From positions 186,001-250,000 of the forward strand of contig QNQO01007592.1 in NCBI GenBank assembly GCA_003290165.1: a stretch of DNA of 64,000 nt. Reading direction: 5' to 3'. This DNA is from Berberis thunbergii (Eukaryota > Streptophyta > Magnoliopsida > Ranunculales > Berberidaceae). Below, one piece after another: positions 11,221 to 22,523 of this stretch. Made by a program: the position numbers and the translations under genes. A model generated the notes under the pieces. That model made no database searches. It was given only the letters and a program-made list of their open reading frames with translations, and was not told the DNA's origin. Each line of letters begins with the position of its first letter. Position 1 is the stretch's first letter.

Positions 11221-13145
11221 ACACTATACGTTAAAGAAGAACTTGGTTGATCTCAATTGATACCTTAGATACATTCACATAGTGAGGAAAATATCTCAAC
11301 AGATCTCCTACTGATGTAGGGCATTCCCCTACTGATGTGGAGCATTCCTGGTGGCAGTATCCAGTCTGCATAAAGTTTTCAATTTAACATTCTATGTCAG
11401 AATATGGTATGGTCAGAACATTCTGGCAGCTTACTAGGATAATTCATGCTTGTCTGAATTTCTCTAGATGTAATATTCTGTGTTTTTTTTTTAATGTAAA
11501 TTGCAAACTTCTCTTAGGGTTTGTTTAAGGTGAGAAGGGAGGGGATGAGCATAAAATCTGTGACCTCCTACCACCTATCTTCTCTCAAATCATAGAAAAA
11601 AAAATCTTTCTAGGAGGTGCTGAGAATACTTTTCCATAGAAAACTTAAGAAACATGGCTGTCTTCAACATCATTGGATGGAAAAGTTTCTCACGTGCTCT
11701 TTTGTCTCCATTATTTTTATGGTTTTCCATGGAAAAATATCAAAACACCATTAGTTTTTGAAGTTGTATTCTATATAATTAATCACGATTATCGTCATTG
11801 GCCGCCTTACTCATTGTTATGCTATATTATATGAACCGTAACATAGACATGTATCAGTCAAAGAATGCCTTTTGTAGCCTCTTAAATCACTAAACAGTAG
11901 AGCCAGATATATCTTCATACATATCCTTTTCCATCATTTGTCTTGTCTGTTCTAGTGAGCAACATGCTAAAACTACTTCATTGTTATCCTCTTGACGTCA
12001 ATTGGCTGTCATTGTGACAATAAGGTAGCAGATATTTCTGAGGCAGTACGCTAGTATGCAGATGCCTTGATGTTGTCTGGTGAGTCAGCAATTGGGTCAT
12101 TTGGAGACCAGGCTTTGTCTGTCTTGGGGATGGTTAGTGGTCGTATGGAGTTATGGAGCCGAGAGGAGAACCAGCAAGGTCTTCTCTCCCACCTCAGCTT
12201 GGAGTATCTTTGCCTGACCGCATTGCCGAGCAGATTTGCAACTGCTCTGTGGAGATGGGTATGTCATCTCCTTGATCTGTTTCTTTATTGATATTTTTTT
12301 CCATTGAAATTAATTGATTATCGCCATTAATATGGTTTTACTGCATAGCATCTTTTGCAATTGCTTCAAGAAAGTTTTTCAGACTAGTGTAGTATACATA
12401 CACAGATACACTTCTTTCACAAAGAGAAAAATGCTTTGAAAATTCTCTCTCTCACTCTCTCTCTCTCTATATATAGACCATAGGCCATACACATCTCTAT
12501 TATTTATTGCACTTTAAAGAGATGTACAGTACTCACATCCATAGGAGAAAATTGAGAAATAGTACTTCAGAAATTTAATGACTGATTATTCTACTTTCTC
12601 TATAACTTTTTATGTTATATCATTTTCACTTGGTTGTATATCCAGTTTGGTTGACAGAAAACATTTCTAGATAGGGTTTTATTTTTAAGGAAAAGAAAAT
12701 GCTAGGCAAGGTTTAAATTTTTGTTGAGGGAATCCACATATAGTTCTACGAGTCACTCACTAGACCATCAGCTATAAGAAAATATATTATTTCTGATATT
12801 CGGAGTGTGTTCTGCAGCTAATAATCTTGGCGTTGATGCATTATTTGTTTACACGAGATATGGGAACATGGCATCCCTTATATCACACAACCGTCCAAAC
12901 CCGCCTATATTTGCATTTACCAACAAAAGCTACACCAGAAAAGCTTTGACACTTCAGTGGGGGGTCATCCCCCTCCAAGTTGAATTATCAGAAGACATGG
13001 ATTTTCCATCCAAAAATCCTTTGATCTGATTAAGGAAAGGGGGATAGCCAAGAAGGGAGATGTAGTTTTGGTGGTTTCAGATGTCATTCCTCCCGGTGGA
13101 CCACCTTCTGTTTTCCAATCGATCAAGGTGAAGACAATAGTTTAG

Positions 13146-14802
13146 TCTGTGAAAGCATTTTCAAGGTTTAATGATTACTAATGTTCTAAAGTATGTGTGT
13201 GGAAGCCAGGCCTGAGTTTATACCTTGCTTGTGTATCTGCACTTAATATTTGTCACAAACTTCCAGATTAGTGTGTTGCTTAAGTTGTGTAGTGTTCTTA
13301 GTATTTGAACAGGATTTGTTATATCGAGCGGGGATTGGTTATGAATTTTTTACTGTCATAAACCTTGAAATTGTTATATTTCTCAAATTGGCCTATTTCG
13401 TTTGATTTATCTTCCTATCAAATAATGCACCAGGAATTATAAAGAGTTTCAGCTGTATAAAATAAATAAGTAAATGTATGACGATATTTAGTGATAGTTT
13501 CCTTACTGACATTGAAGTTATTGCTAGAGAAGCGAGATAATTTGTCCTGTTTATTTTTTTTCCCTCTCTAAAACAGCTTTAAACCATAACATGAGCATAT
13601 GTCAAGCATGTTTTTTTTTTTGTCCATACTGGGAATGACACAAGATGTGTTGAACTTCCATTAGAATTAAAAGAGACTCAGCAGAGCACTAAATAGACAA
13701 CAAAGGAAGAAGGTTCTCATCCTAACAACAGCTAAATTTGAAGAGTTTTGTCTCTAGGATGTTCCGCACTTGGACCAAAGGATTGGCCAAATAGATTATT
13801 TGTTCCATAGGAGATGTTATAGATCCATTGATAAATGTTGTGTGAATAAAGTTGGCCAAATATTGAATTTTTGGGATTGAAAAAGAGATGTTTTTCAAGG
13901 CAGTTCAAACAGGCAGTTTGCTTTTGTTCGCGAAATTCATGATTGTGTTTGGCACTGAGAGACAATTTCAATGATTCACCATCTAGTCAGACCCTCAGTA
14001 GCTAATCTGTGAGATGGTTTGGTCTTGACTCTGCCAGAGACAGCAGCATAATGTGTCCCAAGCGATTTGATGTTTGATTGTTAAAGAGAAAAAAATTGAG
14101 TCCAAATTAAAATTTTATGCAATGGGTTCCATCCCATAAGTTCTGAGAATAATGGGATTCCCTGTTGTTAATATTAGAAATTTCCCACTCAAAGATCAAT
14201 TACAAACACACAATTTACTAATTGAAACAACAACACTAAAAAATTTCTTACTTATAACTCTACAAATTACACCTACAACTTCTCATACACTCACAACTCA
14301 TACAGTGACCCAAGCCTAAGACTTCACTTTACCTGGATGCCTTAAACACAAATAACCTGACTATTTATAGATTGAGCTAGGAAAACTCTAGAGAAATGAT
14401 AGTTCGAAATAACTTTAGAGAGATAATTACAGCCATGTGTTGGCTTTCTCAAGAATTCTCTAGGACAATTCACAATCTAAATTACTCTTAGTTTTGAGAA
14501 ATGACTACAGAGCTGGTGCTGCCAACTTCTCAACAGTTAATGCATGTGCAATGTAACAAAGTGCCAGAATCTGAAGTTAGTTGTAGCATAACTCAGAACT
14601 TGAATGCATGTTATAGCAAAATCAAGAACAAATCTAGTGATACTATAGTTACTAACATCTCAACTAGTAATACAGACAAACAAAAAAGAGGTAGGCATGG
14701 ATCTGTCTGCAGTTTGAGATGTGTATTTGACTGATATTAGTTTCACATCAGTTCTCAATCTGTAATTTTTGTTAAAACTCGCTTCCAATCGTGTCTGATC
14801 TC
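13146..14802. other. Downstream of the pyruvate kinase pseudogene, no gene seen
   Basis: AT-rich sequence without recognisable domains. A plus-strand frame at 14501-14734 has balanced codon use but no motif I recognise, and I do not call it. The 3' untranslated region of the pyruvate kinase would lie at the left of this stretch. Confidence 0.5.
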
Positions 14803-15480
14803 CTACAAAATACCAGGTAAACTTTTTGCTTCCTGGACAAAAGTTAGTGGACAAAGCAGATAGTCTAGTCGGCAATCACATAAATGGGAACTGCATATTA
14901 GCAATGGGCACGTTGACCTCTTATTCAATGGAGCCGACACTTTAGGGCTACCAAGAGGATGCAGTTCATAGGCATCATCAACTCTGGCTCGAGTAATTTT
15001 ATCAACCTCCAAGATAGCATCATTTAGTTCCTTGCAATCATCATCTTTACTTGATCCCATTACCACATCTCTGTCTTCCTGATGCATTTTCATTCATGAT
15101 ACTCAACCCTGGGCAAGGCTTCCGTCTTAGTTTTGCAACACTGAGATTGTTGGAAAAGCCTAGAGGTGTATCGAGCAATTGTTTTTCACACTCATCAACG
15201 AGTAAATTTGATGCCCACTCATGAGCTTCACGTTTAACTGTTCCATTGTAAGTGGTGCATTTGCTTCAAACATTTCCTTGCATAGCATACTCAGATAAAC
15301 TGGAAAAGGTGCAGTTTTTGTGTCAGCCAACTTGTCATCCTTGTCTCTGCTTCCATTGCAGGATTTTGATTGAACTCGTCAAACTGAATTCCACAAATGT
15401 TTTCAATTTTACTATTGAAGGTTGATGCGTATGGAACATCAATAGGCATCTTTATGTTACTTCCACTAGGCTCAGAGATG
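14803..15480 (-). pseudogene. Unrecognised gene, 3' part, frameshifted
   Basis: The minus strand has coding-like sequence through most of this stretch, in changing frames. Reading from 15480 downward: a segment with MPIDVPYASTFNSKIENIC and FDEFNQNPAMEAE, then EAHEWASNLLVDECEKQLL and DTPLGFSNN, and then KELNDAILEVDKITRARVDD with AYELHPLGSPKV. Stops and shifts between them mark a pseudogene. I do not recognise the family. The LTR element at 15483 begins directly at its upstream end and the same gene appears to continue at 17945. Confidence 0.5.
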
Positions 15481-15482
15481 TG

Positions 15483-15680
15483 TGTTAAAGAATAGAAGTC
15501 TACCTATGTTACAAAATAGAAAAGTGTTACATAATATGATATGTTAGGAAAGTCAGAATAGAATAGAATAGAAGTCTTAGATTTTATATCTCCACGAGGT
15601 TAGATCATAATTAGCTTTATAAGCTTGTATTCTATTCAATGATAACACAATACAATAATATTTCAATACAATTCTTTTCA
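15483..15680 (+). repeat. Left LTR of the short LTR element
   Basis: Begins TGTTAAAG and ends TTTTCA. It contains a short tandem AGAATAG expansion near 15556-15572 absent from the right copy, and it is clearly similar to 17762-17944. Confidence 0.85.
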
Positions 15681-15966
15681 TGGTATTAGGGCAATGTTCT
15701 TAAGTGACCAAAAAATCTGGAGAATCAAGCTCTTCCCTACCTCCGACGACTACCTAAACGCAAGAGGTGGGGAAGGGAAAGACAGTGCTAGCCTACCTCA
15801 ATCAATTCAACAACATCGTAACAGACCACATTGCGAGCCACAATCTTGTTCACCACCGCTTCCGCAAACAAACTTATCGAACACCATTCTCAATATCAAA
15901 TTCATCTCCAAAATCAAGTTGCCATCACCAATTTGCACGTTTTTTTATACACCCATCAATTTCATC

Positions 15967-16128
15967 GCACGTGGTTAGGGCTGTGTGGGTTTATCCTCCA
16001 CGTCCTAGGTTCGAGACCCGCCGGTGACATGGTTACTTTCTTATGGTGTTGATTTGTAGGTCGCACCTTGTTGATAGGTTATGTAATCTTATAAAAACCC
16101 AGCTCGCTTTCCCAAAAAAAAAAAACTC
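15967..16128 (+). mobile_element. 5'-truncated SINE inside the LTR element
   Basis: A second copy of the SINE at 11051, starting within its A box (GTGGTTAGGGCTGTGTGGG) and keeping the B box GGTTCGAGACC and the poly(A) end. It is flanked by CAATTTCATC at 15957-15966 and 16129-16138, a 10-base target duplication. It inserted after the LTR element formed, or was carried with it. Confidence 0.85.
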
Positions 16129-16161
16129 CAATTTCATCTGATACCCATGCTTTTTCTGTCT

Positions 16162-16414
16162 TCACGCAGCAACTAGCAAACAACGTTCTTCACAACGAAT
16201 ATCTTCATACAACTCGGGAGACCATAGGATCAACTTCGTTTTGAAGAAGCCCAACAACTGAGAGAACCTTATTATGCATAAGAATAGCGCAACCAGGTTC
16301 GAGCCGATCCTTATCAACAAAGGAGAGAATCCCCACATAGTACTCAGGCCCGACAGATGACGAAACAATGGCATGGTTCTTATCAATCAACTCATCGAGA
16401 TTCCCAACACTCAT
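16162..16414 (-). pseudogene. RPT2: Captured fragment of 26S proteasome ATPase RPT2 (regulatory subunit 4)
   Basis: The minus frame starts within [18 protein letters not shown] and continues [34 protein letters not shown] and EVDPMVS, the strongly conserved N-terminal (OB-fold) region of RPT2, the base ATPase of the proteasome. After VDPMVS about 40 residues of the normal protein are missing and, in a shifted frame, PELYEDI resumes before similarity ends. The AAA ATPase domain is absent, so it has no enzymatic role. It lies inside an LTR element in antisense to it, which points to transduction of a host transcript or gene piece. Confidence 0.85.
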
Positions 16415-16439
16415 GGGGGATCCATGAAGATCGTCGACC

Positions 16440-16990
16440 TTAGATCGGTCCTCTTCATTCTCATTGATCAGTGATCATCATATCCATCATCATCGTTGAT
16501 CTCGTCGATCATCAACAATCAAGCAATCGAACAATCGATCTCTGACCAAGAACGTCGAACATGCCAACAATCGATCATCCTTCATCAACCAATCGATCTC
16601 GTCATCAGCATAGTCGATCACTGATCAATCATCATCAACAAATCGATCACGAATGTCGACCAATCGATCTCGTCATCAATCATACGCTGCCAATCAATCA
16701 TCATCAACATATCATCGGAATCACTGATCAGTTCATCATCATCATCATATCCATCATCATCGTCACGCTGATCAATCGTTGGAACCATTGATTAATCCAG
16801 TCAGAATCACTGATCAAGACGTCTTTAGATCATTGATCGCTTTCATCAGATCTTCCATCAAATCAAAAGATCTATTCTCACCGATATCAACGTCCATTCA
16901 CTTCACCGTTTTAGATCATCGTCCGATATCATCGTTTCAGATCGTCAGATACCTTCACCGTGATTTCTTCATCAGATCATTTTCTCCGAT
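16440..16990 (+). repeat. ATC/GATC-rich degenerate repeat region
   Basis: The interior of the LTR element is dominated by interspersed words such as ATCATCATC, AATCGATC and CGATCTCG for over 500 bases. The open frames here on several strands are by-products of this simple composition. Confidence 0.65.
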
Positions 16991-17486
16991 CCCTTTTGGC
17001 TGTGCAAGAAGATCTCTCTCACCAAAAACCAAAGATGGCGGTGGAGATATCTTCGTCATCGCCAGTCGAGCGCAAGCAATCAGCTCCCAGAAGCAACCAT
17101 TCTTCCTCTGACAGACAGCAAGCAAAAGAAGGGGGTGACGTGATCGACGAATAAGGAGAAGCAAGAAGATAAAGGCATGATTTTCTCTTTACCCATTTTC
17201 TTATTTGCACCCTCAAATTTACTTAGTACCACCACAAGTTAAAAAAAGTTCTCAACTTAACAAAGAAGAACAACGTCTCTCTTTGGCGCACACGATAGCA
17301 ACACCCAGAAAGATGTAGACCACGCGATCTTTCACTCGTCCTCTTTCTCTCCCTGTCACAAGTTCGATCTCACATCATATCACATAGCAGGGAAGAAACT
17401 AAGAAGAAGAAACAAAGGGAAAAGAAAGAAATATGAAACTCTTTCACTTCGCTATTGACACCCACCATCTTTGGTCACTACCAAAA

Positions 17487-17620
17487 TTTGTGTTGACTCG
17501 AATTGAGTCACGATTTATTTATATATGAATCATCCAGAATCTGTGTTGACTCGAATTGAGCAATACCAAGACTCGAATTGAGTCATGATTTCTTCAAACA
17601 TGAATCATCCAGAATTTTTC
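17487..17620 (+). repeat. Short tandem repeats of about 60 bases
   Basis: The words TGACTCGAATTGAGTCA and GAATCATCCAGAAT recur two to three times in a row. They lie just upstream of the right LTR of the short LTR element. Confidence 0.6.
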
Positions 17621-17761
17621 AAAAATCGATAATCATGATGTCTCAAGTCGAACCATTAGCAGCTTCACTCGTCAGTAATGATTTCATCACCAAATAGAAC
17701 TTCAAAGTTTCTTCCAAGCTGCACATTTTGTCTGCGTCTACATGTTCAGCTTGCGAAAGAG

Positions 17762-17944
17762 TGTTAAAGAATAAAAGTCTACCTATGTTACAAAATAGGA
17801 AAGTGTTACATAATAGGATATATTAGGAAAGTCAGAATAGAATGGAAGTCTAAGGTTTCCTATCTCTACAAGGTTAGGTCAGAGTTAGATTTATAATATT
17901 CAATGATAACACAATACACTAATATTTCAATACAATTCTTTTCA
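17762..17944 (+). repeat. Right LTR of the short LTR element
   Basis: Matches the left LTR along its length with small differences, including a deletion of about 15 bases near 17897. The divergence between the two LTRs shows that the insertion is not recent. Confidence 0.85.
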
Positions 17945-18202
17945 ATATGGATATCATACATGAAGAGTTGAAACATATTTCCATCGATTTTATTTTACTA
18001 CTTGAGGTACGAGATGCTGGTTGTCAAGTTTTCACTTTTCCATGTCTGGACATTCTTTTTCTCAGTCAAATCCTTTAGTCTGGGGGGTTGAGCCTTGCTA
18101 GATGCAACATTTCTTGTATGAGTACGAGGATGAGACTCGTTAGCAGAAGGCAACACATCAATTGCTGAAACCTTTTATGATCTCCCTCTATTTAATCCTT
18201 TC
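17945..18202 (-). pseudogene. Unrecognised gene, middle part between two insertions
   Basis: On the minus strand one frame reads AIDVLPSANESHPRTHTRN, then VASSKAQPPRLKDLTEKKN and VQTWKSENLTT, with one in-frame stop upstream (near 18175). It abuts the LTR element at 17944 on one side and the CACTA transposon at 18206 on the other. Its frame continues across the CACTA target site into 25374-25470. The family is unknown to me. Confidence 0.5.
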
Positions 18203-18221
18203 CCACACTACAACACAAATG

Positions 18222-18275
18222 CCCAATAATAGCATATGTTAATAGCATTTTTGCTAAATACGCTATCAAAGAGCA
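18222..18275. repeat. Left subterminal repeats of the CACTA element
   Basis: Units AATAGCA, GCTAAATACGCTAT and related words repeat close to the left end. Such motifs bind the transposase in En/Spm elements. Confidence 0.7.
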
Positions 18276-18369
18276 AATTTTAATGTAAACCAAAATGAAA
18301 ACGCTGTGAAAAAAGGCGGGCTTTTTGGCGCTCGCTTATTTCCTCCCTCGTTTTACTGGGCGCTCGAGT

Positions 18370-18612
18370 TAGAGCTCGATGAAACTCCACCCTCCCCTCA
18401 ATCTCGTCGTCTCCCTCACTGCTCCCTCGTCTCGCCATCTCCCTCCTTGCTCTCTCCATATCTCCATCTCCCTCACTGCTCCTTCCATCTCGCCATCTCC
18501 CTCCATCTCTCCATCGCCCTCACTGCTCTCTCCATATCTTCATCTTCATCTCCCTCACTGCTCCCTCCATCTCTCCGTCGCCCTCCCTCTTTCTATCTGC
18601 TGCTTTCCCCTC
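18370..18612 (+). repeat. CT-rich minisatellite near the CACTA 5' end
   Basis: Repeating words such as CTCCCTCACTGCTCC and CATCTCGCCATCTCCCTC occur about six times. The pyrimidine-rich tract is followed by GATTTGGGGAGATGGGTATG and may serve as the leader of a transcript from the element. Confidence 0.65.
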
Positions 18613-18713
18613 CCTTTACAATCTGGGTTTTGGTTCTTGTTTGATTTGGGGAGATGGGTATGCTTTGTTCTCTTTAATTTGATTATTAATTATTCGACAA
18701 TGGCTCTAGCTTC

Positions 18714-18835
18714 TCGGTGGATTCGCGTGGTGGGAGAGTTACGATTGGAGATATGGTGAGTAAGGTTGAACTGAAGTTGAATGAGGCGCAGTTGGCTTTG
18801 GAGGCTCTCGCTGCTGATACTGAAGGTTTCTTAGA
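18714..18835 (+). pseudogene. Captured host exon, possibly At5g03900-like plastid protein
   Basis: The frame DSRGGRVTIGDMVSKVELK followed by NEAQLALEALAADTEGFLE reads as a helix-turn-helix-like segment. It recalls the plastid protein family typified by Arabidopsis At5g03900 (GG-VT-GD-AS, LNEAQ-AL-ALAADT). The identification is from memory and is tentative. It would be the first captured exon of the chimera. A GT follows the segment (GAAG/GTTTC). Confidence 0.4.
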
Positions 18836-21075
18836 GATACTCATCGTTTTTGAAGTGTTTATGGTTGAGGTTTTAGTTTATCAAGTCAAATGTTTGTTCG
18901 TTGTTATTTGAGAAATTCACAAATTCCTGAGGTGAATTTCGAAATCGATTTTGTGAATTTCGAACTTGATTTCTTTGGCCGATCTTGATTACATCATGTC
19001 TTTAGTTCATAAATTCACGGTTTTAGTCGCATGTGGTGTGTGTGCAAGGCATTGGGCATCCTGGTTGTGTTTGGGATGGCAAATTCTTAGAAATGGGGAC
19101 TTTATTACTGTTTGTTCTGAAGAAGTTGTATGTATTTGAACAATCAACAAAGACAGGATTGCTGATCTAGTTGAAATTGAAACATATGCTTCAAAGGTTT
19201 CACAGTATAAGTGCAGTAGGTAGTATTGCTTGTTTCAGTGTGATACCTATGTTGCTTCTAACTAATGTATCCCAAAACTAATTTTCTATTTCATATGCAC
19301 TTAAAAGCGTTCTGTTTTTGCTGTCATACGAAAAGGGTTGGCAGATTAAATTTGGAGGAGTTGCCAGAGATAAGAGATTTACATAAACCAGGTTTGATGT
19401 TAATTACTCATCTTTATGAGGGTTTCAATTTCTTATTAGTCATTTTTTCCTGTCTATGAATGAAATTTGTTATGCACTTGAATGAACTTTCCATCATTGA
19501 AGTATGAGAAGCAATGGGGTTGATTTACAAGGTTGGTTCTTGATTTGTGAGTTAAACTAGCATACTGATTTCTTGTTAGATAAAATGTTGGACATGTTTT
19601 GATGGTGCCCTTTTTCCTAAATTTTGATGTTTTGATTTCTGGTTCTCTCTCGAATTCTCGAAAACCCCAATTTCTCTGCTCTGCATTGAAGGTTAGTTTC
19701 AGATCCAATCGTGTTGTTTCTCTGTGAAATTTGAAGTTTTGATCACTTGGGGTTATTTAATTTACTGGTATTGAAATGCGTTTGTATTGGTTTGGCAGGT
19801 TGAGGTTTGTAGTTCAAGTATGGACTCCATGACTGTGTATAAATCTGTCTGCTCTGCTCATGTACCTGTAAGTACATATTATGTTTAAATGATTCTGTTT
19901 GATTTGATTGGATAGAAGAAAGGTTGTATTTTTAAATGTGGATAATTTATGGATCTAATAAGGTGAACTGTTGAAGCATGTAGTGTGTATTTGTTTAGAT
20001 GCTTGTGGGTTAGGATAAAAATTGGAAATTTGATGCTTCTGGCATTTGATTATTGCTCAATTCTTCTACAATGAGTTGTAGTTAGTTGTAGATGGTAACA
20101 CTGAATGTTCAGAGGTAACATTGGTGTTCTTCTATATTGATTAGTTGAAAGACTTTGGTGGTTTGTTTGATACTTTGAAGCATCAGTTTGTACAATCAAA
20201 TAGTATTGCACAAACAGTATTAAAGAGGTTGATGATGCTGAGGAGTGGATCTAGTTGTAGTGTGTGTTTGTGCATGAGAAAGAGAAGTAATTGGACATGT
20301 AATGCTTGCAATCTGTTGGTGGTTTTGGGCTGTGAGGTGCTTTAGTGGAAGTGTGCTTAATTGGATGATGAAGTGTGAATGTGGTTAGTCTGCTAGTTTG
20401 GTAACGTATAAGGTGGCCTGTCTAATGGCTCAGATTTCTCTCTGAGTAAAAACTTTAAGACTGCTTGGTTGTGTTAGAAAATTGTCAAGGGCTTGATTGC
20501 GATTGAAGCCATTGTCAATTTTCTAATATTGAATGGGATTGTCATTTATTTTTGTAGTCATGGTGGGAAAAGTATTCTCACCTCAACCAGAAGAAATGGA
20601 ATTCTCATGACAAAGAAATGAAAATATGCTCATGAATGATGAGTGATTTTTAGAAATGATTCTGATTACATATAGGTTTTCATGGGCAATCTAGCTAACT
20701 TTTGATGATATTATAAGGTTATGTTTGACTTGCATGACAAGGTTCTTGAATAACAATTATATGCATTTGGTATTCATCTTAATGATTGAGTGTATTAGTT
20801 GAACTTGTTTCATCTTGGTTTTGCTAGTGGATTGGCATAAGAAGCTGACCAAGTACCATACTTCAAAGTTTTTATTTATTTTTAATTGATATCCGGTTGG
20901 AAAGATTGAGAACCAAGTTTCCCCTTGAAAGCTTTCACGATGGTTGGTTTGCTAATATGTTTCTTATTTGTTTTGGTTACTTGTTTTTTATTCAAAACAT
21001 TTAACATGACTCACATTTGCAGTCCATTTAACTAAACATTTTTCACTGAATTGGTGTCTGATTTTGATTCTGCAG

Positions 21076-21617
21076 AGCTTACTGAGTTCTCTTAAGATCC
21101 TTAAAAGCAAGAAAAAACCCGTGGTAATCCTTGATGATATAAGTGGTATCATCAAACCAGGAAGGTAAACGAGTTCGGATACTTCTGATTTAGGTATTCT
21201 GTTCTGTTTTTAAGTAATTGTTAGTTTGCTAACAGTCCAAATACTAATTGTTTGTTTTGTTTTGTGTTTATTCTGGACAAGGCTTACACTATTTCTTGGT
21301 CCTCCTGGCGCGGGAAAGTCTACTCTACTGTTTGCTCTTTCTGGGAAGCTTGGAAAGGATCTCAAGGTTACACATTACAATTGCTTATCTTCTGTTTCAT
21401 CTTTTCATGCTCCATTAAATTCACTTGTTGATTTGTTCTTTATGTTGGGTTGAGTAGGTCTCTGGGAATGTTACATACAATGGACATACCATGAGAGAGT
21501 TTGTCCCACAAAGGACTTCGGCCTACATCAGTCAACATGATCTGCATAATGGCGACATGACTGTAAGGGAAACCTTGGATTTCTCTGCTCGGTGTCAGGG
21601 TGTTGGACATAGATTAG
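21076..21617 (+). pseudogene. Captured PDR-type (ABCG) ABC transporter nucleotide-binding exons
   Basis: Three exons, 21076-21164, 21282-21366 and 21458-21617, join in phase. They read [34 protein letters not shown] (Walker [10 protein letters not shown]) and [20 protein letters not shown] with [19 protein letters not shown]. This is the start of the first ATPase domain of full-size pleiotropic drug resistance transporters. Both introns keep GT-AG borders. Walker B, the second half and all membrane segments are missing, so no transport function is possible. Confidence 0.88.
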
Positions 21618-21879
21618 GTACTTAGGAAAATTTATTGGATTCATTGGGTGTTGGACATAACCAATAACATCCTACTTAGCAAGGAGACTGAACATACTGA
21701 TGAATTTGATTCATTGGATACACCTACATTTTCTCTCCTTCATCAATAAGAATGATCTAGGGTTTCAGAGTATGAATTGGTTTTTTTTTCTTTGGTCCCT
21801 TGTATTGGTGTGTGTTAAAGCAAACACAGACATGTTTTATTGCTATAGTTACTGTAATCATAACAAGGTGTTGATGCAG

Positions 21880-22382
21880 GTTGATGCCGCCCTTATTGCA
21901 ACGGAAAGGGCTCCATTCACACAAGGTCTTGGTTTGGAGAATGTGAGTGTGGAAGTATAATAAGATTTTATGCTAAAAATGTTAAATTTAATTTTTTTAA
22001 TAAACCGGCTTGACTCATTTGCAGATTAATGTGGAAACACAACGTGGTTTTATTCCTGTTGATGAGCGAATGCAAGTAATTGATAAAAGTGGAAAGCTGG
22101 TCAGTGGCACATTCCCTTGACTCATTTGCAGAAAAGTCTATATCTGGATTCCTTGATCATCTGAACTTTATGACACTTATTTGTTTGTATGTACTTTGAA
22201 AGTAATAGTATTTCATCTTTCTTGAGATCAGATGAAAATTGTTCTAATTGTTTTTCGCAATGCTCGTCTCAAGTGTTATTATTTATTTCATTATGTGTTT
22301 GCGTTTGCAGGACATAAAATATGTTGTTCATGCACATCCCATATTATCTGAAGTACTTGATGAACTCTTCAAATCAGCTAAG
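21880..22382 (+). pseudogene. Captured plastidial dihydrolipoyl dehydrogenase exons
   Basis: Exons 21880-21942, 22025-22099 and 22311-22382 read [41 protein letters not shown] and [20 protein letters not shown]. These match the plastid E3 subunit (LPD) of pyruvate dehydrogenase: the NAD-domain ATGRAPFT segment (here ATERAPFT) and the C-terminal HAHPTLSE segment with the active-site histidine region. The exons that lie between the second and third in the normal gene are missing, so this is an internally deleted copy. It continues the same strand and splice order as the ABC piece. Confidence 0.86.
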
Positions 22383-22523
22383 GTATATCTTTGATTTCTC
22401 CTCTACATCTCATTGAACCCTACTGACCCTATTAAATGGGCTGGATTAGGAACAATGTTTAGAAAATGACCTTATAGCATCACCAAGGCTTTGCTAGAAC
22501 CTTATGCCTGATTAACTGGACAG

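Larger units (their letters stand above)
7655..13145 (+). pseudogene. Plastidial pyruvate kinase (PKP4/PKP1-like), decayed with introns kept
   Basis: Pyruvate kinase makes pyruvate and ATP from phosphoenolpyruvate and ADP; this relative would act in the plastid. Exons by GT-AG signals: 7655-8147, 8965-9052, 9164-9353, 9456-9575, 9902-10145, 12025-12258, 12818-13145. Motifs include RKTKLVCTIGPA-like (KKTKLVCTIGPACSS), [71 protein letters not shown] and NNLGVDALFVYT. The start ATG at 7655 opens a serine-rich transit-peptide-like leader. Lesions: an extra G in 7877-7880, a missing G near 9227, an extra T in 9473-9477, donor GT changed to CT at 9576, CAG to TAG at 12052, a shift near 12190 and a shift near 13010. 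The last exon keeps KGDVVLVVSDVIPPGG and a stop at 13143. Errors in homopolymers could explain a few, not all. Confidence 0.9.
15483..17944 (+). mobile_element. Short non-autonomous LTR element (TRIM/LARD-like) with captured RPT2
   Basis: Two direct repeats, 15483-15680 (198 bases) and 17762-17944 (183 bases), both begin TGTTAAAGAATA and end ATTCTTTTCA. The first is followed at once by TGGTATTAGGGC (15681-15692), close to the initiator-Met tRNA primer site. The second is preceded by purine-rich GCGAAAGAG. Flanks ATGTG and ATATG may be a decayed 5-base duplication. The 2.1-kb interior has no reverse transcriptase; it holds a host RPT2 fragment, a SINE and a repeat-rich stretch. It needs enzymes from another element. 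Confidence 0.85.

Noticed and set aside
14501..14734. 77-codon plus-strand frame rich in S, N and T
   Set aside because: Codon composition is plausible but there is no family motif, and neighbouring exons could not be found.
15694..16052. Overlapping plus-strand frames after the primer site of the short LTR element
   Set aside because: I looked for Gag. The words TVLAYLNQFNNIV are faintly similar to copia Gag, but no conserved block follows and a SINE lies across the frames.
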